64,000 nt of DNA, from contig JADNRV010000013.1 of NCBI GenBank assembly GCA_015499995.1, positions 310,001 through 374,000 of the forward strand. The letters are read 5' to 3'. Below the pieces are notes generated by a model. That model was given only the letters and a program-made list of their open reading frames with translations, was not told the DNA's origin and made no database searches. Positions 11,954 to 23,500 of this stretch are shown piece after piece (the first letter of the stretch is position 1; each line of letters begins with the position of its first letter). Position numbers and translations under genes: made by a program. Source of the DNA: Flammula alnicola (taxonomy: Eukaryota > Basidiomycota > Agaricomycetes > Agaricales > Strophariaceae).

Positions 11954-13486
11954 TTAGCTAGCCCCATCGTGAAGAGCACAACACACCGCGGCTATTGTCA
12001 AAAATTAGCTATGGAACAGGACGCGTAGATCGGAAGGGAAAGGCTTGCCTTTGTGATGGCCATTATATTGTCGTACAGTTTCTCCGGACGCCATTTCCCA
12101 AAGACGCGCAGTATGATCGGAAGAAGCTACGGGGATATGAGAAATTCGGCCAGCGGCTACAACAAACAGACCTCACCTGTTACAAGATACGCTGAATCCG
12201 CACTGAATGCGCAATCCCAAACCCAGCGTTGATGTCCAATGAGAACTTTCTCTTGTTTAAAGTCGTAGCTTGGACTGATGGACCATATCTTGACTGTTGT
12301 GTCAGCGGAGCATGTCGCAAGGTACCTTTCCAGTTAACTTAGAGCCAGATTGTTTGAAAGGTAAAGAGAAGATGATACCGTGCATCGGGACTGAGTAAAC
12401 AACGTGTGAGATATTTATTATGCGCTGTAAACCGGGTGACCGCTTGAAATCGAGGAAGACCAGTGCTCTCTTCGTTCACTTTCCAGACATAACATTGACC
12501 CTGTATGTATAGAGACAATGACGTTCATCGATGCTGAAATAATTCATACAAAATCACCAACCTTGTTATTCCCAGCGACGAGACACGAACCGTCTGAGGC
12601 AAGGGTTATTGACCGGATTGGAATGTCGCCCGCTGGCGTCTTGATTGTTCGCAATCAGCGTCCACGCAAGTAATACGGCTATGTTTCACTCACAAGCTCA
12701 TGAGAGCAAATGTTGTCTGTTAAATCCCACTGCTTTATGCTACCAGCTTGATCGCAGGAAATCAGTTCTCCCTGGTTGGGATGAATAACAACATCGTTCA
12801 CTAAACCACCATCAGAAAGAAGACATATGGGACATAAAATGAAGGGAACCTGGCGCTGCATTCTCGTATGTCCTAGTGGGGGTGCTAGGATTTCTGTTGA
12901 TGGATTATATCTAAGAATGTATGCAGACTCAAGAGATACGACGCATGACAAACGTACCGAACATCCCAAATCCTAATTGTACCGTCTTCGCCACCGGAAA
13001 CGATCCATTTTCCTTCGCTATTAAAAGCTATCGAAGTGATGTTATTGGTGTGCGCTTCGAAAGTCGCTAGCTGATGTTCTTGGTAAATAAGAGTATGCAT
13101 TAGCAAAGTGTACGCACTGGTTCAGAAGAAGTGCTGGCAATATCATATAGGACCAGTTTCTTGTGAATAGCGGCAGCCAGAAAACGTTTACTACAACATG
13201 ATTTTAGTTGGGCCAACAAGACAGAGGATATCTCAAACATACTCGTGAGAGATGGCAAGGCGGTTCACTTGCTATGTGAAGATCGACTTGAGAAACACAG
13301 AGTGGGCAAATACTTGAGCTGTCTTACGCCTGATTCTCCTGTGCGAGGGATGGTACGTGAACAAATGCCACTCCAAGCTTCCCAAAAGCGAATTTCGTGG
13401 TCATAAGAGCCCGTTACCAAGATGACGGACATATCATGACGGGATTGTTGGTTCTTTGAAGATGTCGCGGTACTAGTAGCAGGCAT
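11954..13486 (-). CDS. LST8: WD-repeat subunit of TOR kinase complexes (Lst8/GbetaL)
   Basis: A seven-bladed WD40 propeller that binds the TOR kinase domain and is part of TORC1 and TORC2. Diagnostic stretches are [69 protein letters not shown] and [19 protein letters not shown]; these follow yeast Lst8 nearly residue by residue. Several introns cut the blades. The last intron reads as GC-AG (donor AAAG/GCAAGC, near 12,045), after which the chain ends with [12 protein letters not shown]. The frame opens at 13486, but Lst8 proteins normally start at the internal MSVILV (13432), so the first 18 residues may be untranslated. It lies just upstream of GLT1 on the same strand. Confidence 0.93.
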
Positions 13487-14711
13487 AGCGCGTCGTAAAG
13501 TGGTCGTTTACGATGATAGATTCGAGCCAGCAATGTATTACGTTGCAACTGGGCGTCAAATTTTACTGGTAAGAGGAAGATAAATTTAAAACAGAGGATC
13601 GTGAGGCTTACATTGAAACCAGATAGAGGACGAAGTGCTTGAACACAGTTGAAGTTGGATAAATGACATGTACAAGACCTAAGGATATCATGTGATCACT
13701 CATTGTAAGATAAGATCAAGCCGGCGATCAATCCGTCATACCTTCGATCAATGAGGGTACACAGCACTGAACCTTCAATCATCCTTTGTCGCGATCGGAC
13801 AAGACTCGCGGAATCGCCTTCATTCAAGATATATATCCCTCTTTATCAGAGACTACAAATGGTAGTTCTCCAGGACATATCCTGTCGCGGCATTCGATTC
13901 GGCAGAAGCCTTTTCTCGCTCCCTGGGCCGCCGGCCAGGTGTTTACTCCGCCGATCACAAGTCCCGGAATCTCGCCTGCAATGTCTACGTGGTATGTCAA
14001 AAACACACACTGCGGGAGCAGCTCGTTCTTCGTCGAAATGGATTCCGCATTCTCTTCCCCCTACATCTCCGAGGATCACAGTATTTCTCACCGGGATCCG
14101 TCAAGCCTGAGTCCGACCCATTGCTTTGCACCTTATTAATGATCTGTTATAGATTCTGACACAAGTAGCGTGGCTACCATGCAGTACCCCCAGACGGATG
14201 CATGCTTGCGAAATGTTTCCCAATGCCGGCTTCCCCTGCCTCGCACTCGGATTACGTTGAAATGTTTCTTCTCATCCGTGCCTTGCATTCTATGTGACGA
14301 TCTGGTGGTACTCGATCCATTAACTTCCACTTCTTCATGACCGATCTCCCGTTCCCGCGAGGATAAATGTTGTGAATTCATCTCCCTAGGGTTGTGGGCC
14401 ATGCAAGGAAATATTCTCAGACAAATTTTCCAGATGTGAAACGATACACCCAGGAGATTACTGATCTCCTTCGTTCGGCCAGTCCTTCGAACCTTTTCAC
14501 TAATTTCAAGTCTTCCATCCAACTTCTGTGACTTGTTGCGAATCCACGGATTTTCTGTGAACTTGTCATCCCGGTGATAGGAAAAGGGAACCCAACCAAT
14601 ATAATGTGCTGCGAACTTGGTCCCTGTATCGTATAAGTAGGAGGTATTCTGAACCTGAATGCTCCAGTTTCTTCTACTCACCAAACAAGTTCTCCAACTG
14701 CTATTTCGGCT
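13487..14711. other. 1.2-kb spacer without a supported gene
   Basis: Open frames exist on both strands (plus 13,751-14,139; minus 14,136-14,684, 182 codons). None shows a recognisable family, a credible spliced extension, or compositional support beyond chance. The region lies between the 5' ends of LST8 and a small plus-strand gene and should contain both promoters. Confidence 0.4.
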
Positions 14712-15048
14712 ATGAACGCTTTCCCTGTCGGTGGTATCTTTCAGTACTATAATCCTCGTTTCTTACCATCGCTTTAGGCTGGTACCCGGGTTTTCTACTG
14801 GACTTCTGAAGGAGAGGTCGAATACGCTGTAGTTCAGTCGTCCAGTCGTCTCTCCGATGTACGCTATCCCATTTCCTCTCATGCTAGAGTACTCATTGGT
14901 TCCTTCATTCAGGGTACCCAAATTCTCGTCCTTAAGATTGAAGGCCAAGATAAGGTGGCCACGCTTCCGTATGTCTCTTCCGACCTCATTCGAGAGAATG
15001 ATCTGATTTCCCATCTCTAGGGCCGCTGGGGTGACTAAAGTGACCTGA
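14712..15048 (+). CDS. Small four-exon protein of unknown function (DGTQ motif)
   Basis: Exons 14712-14726, 14778-14858, 14913-14968 and 15021-15048 sum to 180 nt and encode 59 residues. The product reads MNAFP-AGTRVFYWTSEGEVEYAVVQ, then SSSRLSDGTQILVLKIEGQ, then DKVATLPAAGVTKVT. It has no signal peptide or membrane segment and an alternating hydrophobic pattern suggesting a small all-beta barrel of SH3/Tudor size. All three introns have GT and AG ends and phases that keep one frame. From memory, short proteins of this pattern recur in agaricomycetes, without an assigned function. The first exon is only five codons, so the start is the weakest part. No role is proposed. Confidence 0.55.
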
Positions 15049-15823
15049 CTAGATGATGGTGGAGATGAGATTCGTGGGTTCTAGGCCTCTTTTAAGGATT
15101 TTCCGACTTCAGTTTGAGCGTTCAATAATATATCTTTACCACATTCTTTTCGTCATGAGACTATTTACCTTACAGACTATTTAAATTTAACCCAGATACT
15201 AGATTTAGCACGATTCCGAACACAAATAGATATAGTAATACCATCGACAATCCCGAGATCAACAAGAAGGCTCAGGAACTCTTAGCATCTGTGCCCCATA
15301 AGCCTCGTGCCATCTCCAAGCTGTCAAGTTCTCAGCTGTTCTCCCAAGTTCGCTGGGTTTGATTTTTCGATCACGACGTCGCCAATCTCGGGAGGAATAG
15401 TGATCAGAGAACAATGGGGAACCGACGCGGTGTTATGTGACGTTTTCCAATACTACAGCCTCGCCCGGACCTTGAAGATCAACTCGAAATCCCAAGGATT
15501 TCCGCGTTGACCTTAGGACTCCATGGAAAGAAAAGAAGCAAATAATAGTTGGTACATGGGCTCGAAGAGCCTTATGACACGACAAACCGCAAACGACGGC
15601 AATCCTCGGCCTTGATCATCAGCCCGATTGCTGGAAAACATGCGAAAGATACATGACGTAGGTCCTTCGTATTCTTTTTGATAAGTATCAACTTTCTGTA
15701 TTGCTTATGTATGTGACATGTTTTGAGGGTATCCCAAAGCTAGAAGAAGGGAAATCTCCTCAAGACGGATATGACGGACAGTCGGTATTCTGATCCTATT
15801 CATTGTTACAAGTGTTTTTCAAA
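15049..15823. other. 775-bp spacer without a supported gene
   Basis: The interval lies between the stop of the small plus-strand gene and the stop of the minus-strand ALKBH7-like gene. Only short chance open frames are present. It is AT-rich near 15,120-15,240. No repeat or RNA gene was recognised. Confidence 0.4.
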
Positions 15824-16710
15824 TCAGATAACGCTCGCTACATCGCATGACTTCGTACGTACCCTGATCATTATACTCAAGCGCTGTCCAGCCTGAATAA
15901 GGGTGTCGTCGAAAGCATTTCTCTCAATGCTATGCAAATAATTGTACCTAACGTAATCCCTGCAATAACGTTGAGTGCGAAAGATGTCTAAATAATTACT
16001 GTGTCACTGACCGTTGGAGGTAGACACTCCCAGATGGAAGTTTCAAGGAAAATTCTCTTCCTTCGCCATAGCCTTCTTTCTCTTTCAGTCGAAGGAGGCG
16101 TTCATCGCCAAGACTGACACCAAGTATCCAAGACCCACTGGCATCAAGATTATCGACATGCGGGAGGATCTCGCCATATGATGCCAAATGTAACAGATGT
16201 GTTTGGACTTTTGAATTGGACTCTGGGCACAATGAGTGCAATCGCTCCAATACAGGTTCCAGAGATGGAAAGTCTTCTAGTGGCCACGAAGATAGATGCA
16301 TCTCTCTAAAATCGTGAATAACACCATCAAAATGCCCCTTGAAAGCTTGGAAATGAGGTAAGTACGAGATAATGAATTGTACTTGGGCTTGCCTTTTGAA
16401 ACTCATACATATCATCAGGTGCAAATAAATCGGAAACAGAATTAAAATTGCGCGGAGATGCTGGGTTCAACTTGGACTTCCAGAATTCTTTCCGCCTTCG
16501 GCGAGTTTGACGCGTTTCCGTGCTGTCTAATTTATGGAGAGAAGCGGCAAGCAATATTTGTTGCTCTGCATTGGAAAAGTAGGTCGGCCAGAAACGGAAT
16601 CCGGGAGGATACCGAGTCGCTTGGGTGTTGTATAACGCACATCTCCAGGTGGCCGTCGACGTTAATCTTCGGTTAAGTGCCATTCCGCGCACCAAAGAGG
16701 CCATTGCCAT
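15824..16710 (-). CDS. AlkB-like 2-oxoglutarate/Fe(II) dioxygenase, ALKBH7 type
   Basis: Member of the AlkB superfamily most like mitochondrial ALKBH7. Iron ligands are visible: HVD in EILPHVDNLDASGSW (the HxD pair) and the later His in RYNYLHSIERN; the 2-oxoglutarate-binding Arg is in QRLSIMIR near the C terminus. The N-terminal 60 residues are basic and rich in Arg, Ser and Thr (MAMASLVRGMALNRRLTSTA), fitting a mitochondrial presequence. Human ALKBH7 is a mitochondrial protein linked to necrosis and fatty-acid metabolism; the fungal substrate is unknown. At least three exons; the intron after DDMYEFQK reads as GC-AG (donor AAG/GCAAGC near 16,400). The start may be 16710 or the Met two codons later. 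It is divergent from the mitochondrial carrier gene. Confidence 0.8.
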
Positions 16711-17133
16711 AATGAAAGTGCCTGCCCCAGCTATCGTCGTGATACCAGAAGGAAAATGTTTTAAGAGGTCAGAGACCCATCTAAGGGACGTTCTAGATGA
16801 AGAAGAATGGTCGTGGATCAGTAGTCCGGATTATGTTCCGCGACAAGTTGTTTCAATGTTTGAACTTGAAGATGGTGAGCGAGGATTCCCGAGACGGCAT
16901 ACCGGCATTATTGTATATATCAGAAGTCAATAGCCTTCGCACCAAACTGACTTGTTCTGTCACTCCGAGCTCCGAGTAGCCTCCGACCTTGCTCCGACCG
17001 TTACTCTGCGAAATCTGTGTAGCTTGTGCTGCTGCACACAGCAAAGGACACCATTCCAAACTGCTATGGCCATAGTCCTCAATATAAATTCTTCAGCTTT
17101 TGGCACGTTTCTGAAGACTCAACATCAATAGGG
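16711..17133. promoter_or_regulatory. Divergent promoter of the ALKBH7-like and carrier genes
   Basis: The 423-bp interval separates the starts of two genes for likely mitochondrial proteins transcribed outward. Open frames on both strands here are short and unspliced and were not called. Shared regulation is inferred from geometry only. Confidence 0.4.
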
Positions 17134-18544
17134 ATGCTTGGTTCCGACGATGATTTACCTCAACTCTCTAATATTAACAAAGAAGTCAACGGTAAATTTC
17201 TCTCGCAAAACTTGTATAACATTCTTCATCTATTTTATATATATTGCAGATGGAACCTCTCAGAATGGCAATGTGCAAGCTGCCATAGCACGAACTGCCA
17301 CCCGAAGTATGGCTCTATTCTTTGCACGGCCAGTGCGACTTTTTCGACCAGCCAAAGGTACCATTTCTTTGTTGATTACTCGGTGTATCTAAATTCCTTT
17401 ATGCGTTAGTTAATGGTTGGCAGACATTAAAGAACTTAGCAAGTCAGCAGGGAACGACATTGACACACCGATTCCTTATATCGCTGGTCAAACTCCAAGG
17501 GGTACTCATTCTTAACTATTCTTATTTGAGCCATTCAGCATTGATCTCTATTCATAATTCTGTCCAGGTCTGGGTTATTCCAAAACATTTTGTGCCTCCG
17601 ATGATTGTCAATGCATCTTTGGGTGCAGTTCTATGGGGTGCATATGGCGAAGCCAGCAAAAGCCTTGATCCCCTGCTAAGCAGTCACAGTCTCTCAAGTG
17701 CCGCAGTTTCTGGGGCTTTCGCAGGTGCATCTCAGGCAATTGTCGCAGCTCCTGCAGAGAATGTCAGAATTTTGTTGGAACATGGCTTTGGAGGCCATTC
17801 ATGGTCATGTGCCTGGAAAGAGGTCTTTCGAGACAAGGCGATTCCTCTTGTTTCTGAAAGAGGTTCGGGTCAATTGCAGGATATTCGCCAATTGCGTGGT
17901 TGGTTACAGGAAGTCGGCCAAATGGCTGGTCGGGGGTGGAATGGCTGGGGATGGGGTTTAGGCAAGGACACGTTCGGTTGGTGTTAATGCAATCTAAACG
18001 ACGCATAATCTGCTAATCAGTTTACTAGGCTTCGCTGTTTTTTTCTTCATTTTCGAGTTATCTCGTCGCGCGGGATTAGCGGCGAAGGCATTGTCCCTTA
18101 ACTTGATCTCGAGATCCTCCAGCAATGGACGCAAGAACGATCGAATATACAAGCAGGTGCCAGCTGTTGTAAACGGTGTTGCGCTGGTCACTGGTGGGGT
18201 ATGTCGCTACATCTACGCGATCTTTCCTATAATAAATAATATTTTGATAGGTAATTGCTGGACTCTCCTATGAGTATGCTTGTCGACCATGGGATATAGC
18301 CCGACGTGCAATACATTTGGGGAGACTTGCAAGCCAACAGAAGCAAGAGTCATCCTTTGGTATCTTGAAGCAGAAGATCGTAGAAGATGGATTCCGATAC
18401 TTTTTCCAGCAAGCGAACCTCCCTCACAATCCAACGGAGACACGGACGAAATGGAGTGTAAGGGCACTCCGTACAGCTGGTCGCGTTGGGCCTTGGGGTA
18501 TAGGTTTCTTGGTTTGGGAGGCTTATGGATCCGGTCTGACCTAG
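17134..18544 (+). CDS. Mitochondrial carrier (SLC25) family protein
   Basis: Transporter of the mitochondrial inner membrane; the substrate cannot be told. Six exons: 17134-17191; 17250 to about 17,355; one ending in KLQG; one from VWVIPKHFVPP to KDTFG; one from FAVFFFIFELSRR to VTGGV; and a last one to 18544. Carrier signatures Px(D/E)xx(R/K) are visible twice, PAENVR at the end of repeat 2 and PWDIAR in repeat 3. The repeat 1 motif is degenerate (RPVRLFR). Hydrophobic helices such as VNASLGAVLWGAYGE and GFAVFFFIFELS support the fold. The N-terminal 25 residues are acidic and polar. The missing first motif and the shortened first repeat make it an atypical member. The start at 17134 opens the first spliced exon; the same frame is open further upstream. 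Confidence 0.75.
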
Positions 18545-19032
18545 GCTCGAAGTACATATATATATATCCAACCTACCGGAATGATTAGTATACATAACTT
18601 ACTACTACACAACATATACATCTACTTACCCTTATGAACAATCTTACAGGAATACTCAAATAAATTGTGCACACTTTACTTCTTGCTTTACTTACTCAAG
18701 GGTCTGAAGCCTGAGGTCTGTAGTAACGCGCGCGTTGACCAACGTGACGAATCCGATCTTTCTAGAATTAGCGAGAGACTGCACGGATAATCCCCGCAGG
18801 AATACTCAAATAAATTGTGCACACTTTACTTCTTGCTTTACTTACTCAAGGGTCTGAAGCCTGAGGTCTGTAGTAACGCGCGCGTTGACCAACGTGACGA
18901 ATCCGATCTTTCTAGAATTAGCGAGAGACTGCACGGATAATCCCCGATTCTAAATTTACACATCTTACCCTCGACCAACGCGTGGTACCTCAAAGTCTCA
19001 ATTAAATCACAAAAAACTTATATCATTCAGAA
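18545..19032. other. Spacer between the carrier and CHORD genes
   Basis: No coding sequence is seen. The interval holds a TA-rich microsatellite-like tract (about 18,555-18,568), the perfect 150-bp tandem duplication annotated separately, and the promoter and leader of the downstream CHORD gene. Confidence 0.5.
18647..18946. repeat. Perfect tandem duplication, 2 x 150 bp, with heat-shock-like element
   Basis: Positions 18647-18796 and 18797-18946 are identical over all 150 bases. Each unit carries TTCTAGAA (18760-18767 and 18910-18917), matching the head-to-head core nTTCnnGAAn of a heat-shock element. Each also has the palindrome AACGCGCGCGTT (18725-18736 and 18875-18886). The array ends 86 bp before the CHORD start codon. 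Absence of any mismatch points to a recent duplication or an assembly artefact. Confidence 0.9.
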
Positions 19033-20456
19033 ATGCCTCGCTGCTCTCGAAAGGGGTGCGGAATCGACTATACTGAGGGCGACACTGGAATGTGCTCCTA
19101 CCACCCTGGCGCACCGGTAAGCCAATTTCGATTGAACTTGTATACTCACTGGGCTGGTGATCTAAGCGTCTTTCAGGTGTTCCACGAGGGTTTGAAATCT
19201 TGGTCTTGCTGTAAAGACATCAATAAGCCAGTCTTGGATTTCGATGAGTTTATGCAAATCCCAGTGAGTTGTGCCTCCAAGGCATCCGGCGATTCCATCG
19301 TGCCCACCTTTGTCGCCTTCTCTAGGCATGCACTGAAATACAGGGCCACACAACAGAAGCCCCTCAGATTACACCGGCAGCACAAACGGTTCCCGTTCAG
19401 AGTATCTCGCAAACAACTGTTGACGGAAAGGAAATTTTTCAGGTCAGCGGCCCACCAAGGAATGTTTCTTCTGCTCCTCCCGAATCTCCTGCGGTGCCAG
19501 CACCCGTTGTCCTAGAAGTAGATGATCTGAATATCCCAGTTGCTGTTGGTACTCTTTGCCGACGCAAAGGCTGTGGAACAACTTTTGTCGGCGATGCCGT
19601 CAACAGACAAGGGGATGGGGAGGGTACGGTGTGTCACTATCACCCTCTACCAGTGAGTGATCAAACATGAGGTTCGTTCGACGATTGGTTTAAAAAGAAC
19701 GTCGTTTCAGCCGTTCTTTAGAGAAGGAAGCAAGGTAATTTTCACTAATTCCTCTTTGTCGTAAAGATTCTGATTCCATACTTTTAGGGTTATCTCTGTT
19801 GCAAGCGCAGGGTTCTCGAGTTTGACGAATTCCTGAAGATACAAGGATGTCAGACTGGTCGCCATTGCTTTGTACCAGTCATTACCGAGCCGAAGGTAAG
19901 AATTCAACTGAAGAATAACGCCCTTCTTTCAAATTGAGTCTCTGCATAGACGGAGGAACAGGTCGAATGTCGTGTGGACCACTATCAAACCCCACAGCAA
20001 GTGCACGTCTCGATATTCGCTAAGCAGGTCGATAAAGAACGAAGTTCTGTTCAGTTTGGAGATACCAAGGTACTTGTTCTTTCTTGTTCCAGTATATGAC
20101 ATCGCTTATAATAATCAAATTATAGGTTATGCTTGATCTTTATCTTCCAAGCAAGAAACGATTCTCTCGAACTCTCGAACTCTTTGGGAGTATTGATCCA
20201 AGTAGCTCATCCTTCCAATTTTTTGGAACCAAGGTATGCCTAAAGAATAGCTTTTATCACGACTGTGCATTTATAGTTGTGGAATGGCCAGGTCGAGTTG
20301 CATCTTCAAAAAAGTGACGGTCGAAGCTGGACGGTTCTAGAGAAGACCGATAGAGACCTCGGTAATATCAGCTTAACTTTTGGTGTTGGGGGAAGGACTG
20401 GGACCGTTGGCAGTAAAGAAACCATCCTGGATGAGGGAAATAAATCTCGCACATAA
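19033..20456 (+). CDS. CHORD- and CS-domain co-chaperone (CHP1/CHORDC1/RAR1-like)
   Basis: Two Cys/His-rich zinc-binding CHORD domains followed by a CS (p23/alpha-crystallin-like) domain, the architecture of animal CHORDC1/morgana, an HSP90 partner; plant RAR1 has CHORDs without CS. CHORD-I begins at residue 1 (MPRCSRKGCGIDYTEGD, then CSYHPG, then FHEGLKSWSCC, then FDEFMQIPGC-type end). CHORD-II has CRRKGCGTTF, CHYHPLPPFF, KGYLCC and EFDEFLKIQGC. The CS part has CRVDHYQTPQQVHVSIFAK, VMLDLYLPSKKRF and VELHLQKSD. The product ends GNKSRT with the stop at 20454-20456. Around seven short introns. Baker's yeast lacks this family, while many filamentous fungi keep it. It is tail-to-tail with the IF-2 gene, 56 bp apart, and preceded by the 150-bp duplication. 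Confidence 0.9.
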
Positions 20457-20512
20457 TGTTGGTTCTATGAGATACATATTAATCAGGATTTCCGAGGAGT
20501 ATTATCATAATT

Positions 20513-23500
20513 CTAAAGTATTCCGGGTTTCTCTATCGTCTCGTACATCTGGATCAAGTCTTCATCCTGTAAATCTGAAAAGTCTTTGAAGCTCAGACCA
20601 CATTCTAAACCTTTGCGAGCTTCCGTGATATCCTTTTTAAGTTGACGCATAGTATCCAGTGACCCTATCATTTCCGTGAGCGCGACTCCTAGGGTAAGAG
20701 GAAAGAGGATGCTAACCTTCATGGATTATTGTGCCCGACCTGACCACGCGCGCGGACTTTTGTTTTTCAACGATTCCATTAATCACACGACAACCAGCTA
20801 CTTTCATTACCTGTCCTCCCTTGAGTTGTATGTCAAATACTTGGAGGACCTTCGCTTCGCCTATAACCTTGGTTTCCTTGATCGTGGGCAGCATCGCAAT
20901 GAGGCCAGAACGAACTTCATCCACAAGTCGATAGATGATATCCGACGTGAAGATCGGAACTGAGTTTTGCGCAGCCATATTCCGGATCGAACGAGGAACT
21001 GAAACGGAAAATCCCACAAGGGTGGCTAACAGGGACTTTAGATGGGATCTTTGAGGAAACAATAGTCAAGACTCACCATTAGCTGCCTTGGCCAACATGA
21101 CATCAGACTCTGTTATATCACCAACGCTGGTCGATATGACCTTAGCAATTGCGACGTGGTTACCGATGCCATTCAGAGCACCGTCCAGTGCCTCGCCGCT
21201 GCCACTGACATCTGCTTTAATGATGAGCTTGAGCTCCTTGGGTCCAACAGGCATCTCGTGAGCAGGAGGCGCTACAAGCCCTTCGGCGCGTGCATCCCGA
21301 TCTTGTCGCCTGGCTGCGTTGATTGCTTCAACATCTTGATGTAAAGATTCTTCATGTGCCTTTCGAGCGCGATTGGAAAGAGCTTTCTTAATATCGGCGT
21401 CGGACCCTTCGAGGACTTCGTCACCAGCTTTGGGAAGCGTCTTCCAGCCGGAGACGGTCACCGCCATTCCGGGATAGGCCTTTTGAACAGATGTTCCCTT
21501 TGAGTCGGTCATTCGACGAACTTTTCCATGAGATAAACCACTGATGATTTGCGATCCAAGCTTTAAGCAACCTCTTCGAATCAAAACAGTTGCGACCGGA
21601 CTGTGTGTGGACAAGTATTAGCGTCTGGCATTGGTTATGAATTTAAATCGAGGAACCGACCCAAGTCCTTTATGGAAATTCGACTCAAGCGCATGCCCGT
21701 ACACCGGTCCATCTTGCTCAGCTCTCAGGTCTTGCATTTCCGCCACTGCTGAAAGAGTCTCAACAAGCTCGGGCAGACCTTGCCCCGTCAGACCAGAAAC
21801 ATGTACAGCAGGAATATCGCCTCCGAATTCTTCCAGCTGTATGCCTTCTGCCATAAGAGATTTTTTGACAGCATCCTGAATAAAATAATGAGGCTAGCTT
21901 CCACATCATATGAAAAGCAGCTTACGGTGTCAACTCCAGGTTTATCGACTTTGTTAATTGCCACCACCAAATTAATTTGAGATTCGTCTCTCGTCAGAAG
22001 GTTGATGACTTCTTTTGTTTGTGGCATGACCCCATCATCTGCAGCAACGACGAGGACAATGATGTCCGTTAAATCCGCCCCACGAGCGCGCATAGCAGAG
22101 AAGGCAGCGTGGCCTGGGGTATCTAAGAAAGTGATCGATTGTGGGCCGCCAGCCATACTTGAGCTCTGACCATTTTTTACGGGTACAGAAAAGGCACCGA
22201 TGTGCTGAGTTATGCCACCAGCTTCGCCTTTAGCCACAGAAGCTGAGCGCAGTGTATCAAGTAAGGTAGTCTTGCCATGGTCAACATGACCCATGATAGT
22301 AACGATTGGCGGGCGAGAGGGTAGTGATGACGGGTTTGGATGAGGTGCACTAAGAAGAAGATCAGATAAACTAATGGCTCAAGAAAATAACGACGAACGG
22401 TGGATGAATATCAAATGCCGCTTCATCGTCTACGACGGGCCTGAAGCCAAGTTCCTCGGCCAGCAAAACGGCGTAGTCAGACGTAAGGACTATTTATTGC
22501 CATCAGCTATGAAGTGAAATAATTTGATTGGCAACTTACTGTAATCGTAATTAGCTTCTTCGAGCATCCCCACGCGCTTCATTCTTGATTGTAGATACCC
22601 TAAATTATACAATGAGTTAATAACCAGAGAATTTAATGAGCTGAATTACCGAGCTTCACGTGCAGTATGCTAGCAAGCGTAGCAACTGTCAAGGTAGATG
22701 GTATGAACACCGCCTTTCGACGACCATCATTGCGGGTTGTTCGTGGTTTCATGGCCTGCGCCAAAGCTAAAGGTTTGGTGTTGGTACGATCTTGCATTGC
22801 TTTAGGCCGTACGGTGGTCCCATTCTTGCCGTCTTTAGACTTCAAACGCTGATTACCAATATGTTGGCGGTCATGCATAGATCTAGCACCCCGCGCATCC
22901 TGGTTGTTAGAGATTGTAGAACTTGGGTTTGGCGACTTTTCAGAGAGTGGTGGACGGTGTTCTAAGCGCGTGGGATCACGGGAATTTGAGAGTGCACTCG
23001 AAGATGGTGTAGTAGTTAAAGTGATTGATTGAGAAGAGGTCCGGGTCTCCGAAATCGTGGATTGCGTCGCAGGTTTCCATTTATTATGCAATTCCTGAGG
23101 AGAGGTACTGGATTTCGATTGAGGTTCTTTGCGTAAAGATGAAGTTGAAGGAGGCTGGGGAGGACGCGCCCAGTTTTTGGCTGTGGGAAGCTCTTTTAAG
23201 GATGGGGCTGAAGGAGGTGGGGATAGAGGTTGCAAAAATGGGGACGTTGTCGGCTGTTCTTTCAAAGCCGGCGACGCGGAAGACAAGGATGGTTGGGAGG
23301 GCCGTGTCCATGTCCTGGGTGTGGGTTTCTTGTTCAGAGATGGAGATGAAGGAGATGTAGGACGCTGGGATGGACTTGACCAATCTTTGCGTGGGGGCTG
23401 GTCTCTTAAAGACCGAGACGAGCGATCTGATTGGGGCTGCGATGGACGTGACCACGTCTTGGGTGTGGGCAAAGGGCGAAAATTACTTCTATCCAGATGT

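Noticed and set aside
13751..14139. Overlapping plus-strand open frames of ~118 codons
   Set aside because: No family signal, no supporting splice structure, and frames of similar length exist on the other strand.
14136..14684. 182-codon minus-strand open frame
   Set aside because: Low-complexity-free but unlike any known protein, starts opposite the promoter of the small plus-strand gene, and lacks introns in an intron-rich genome; chance cannot be excluded.
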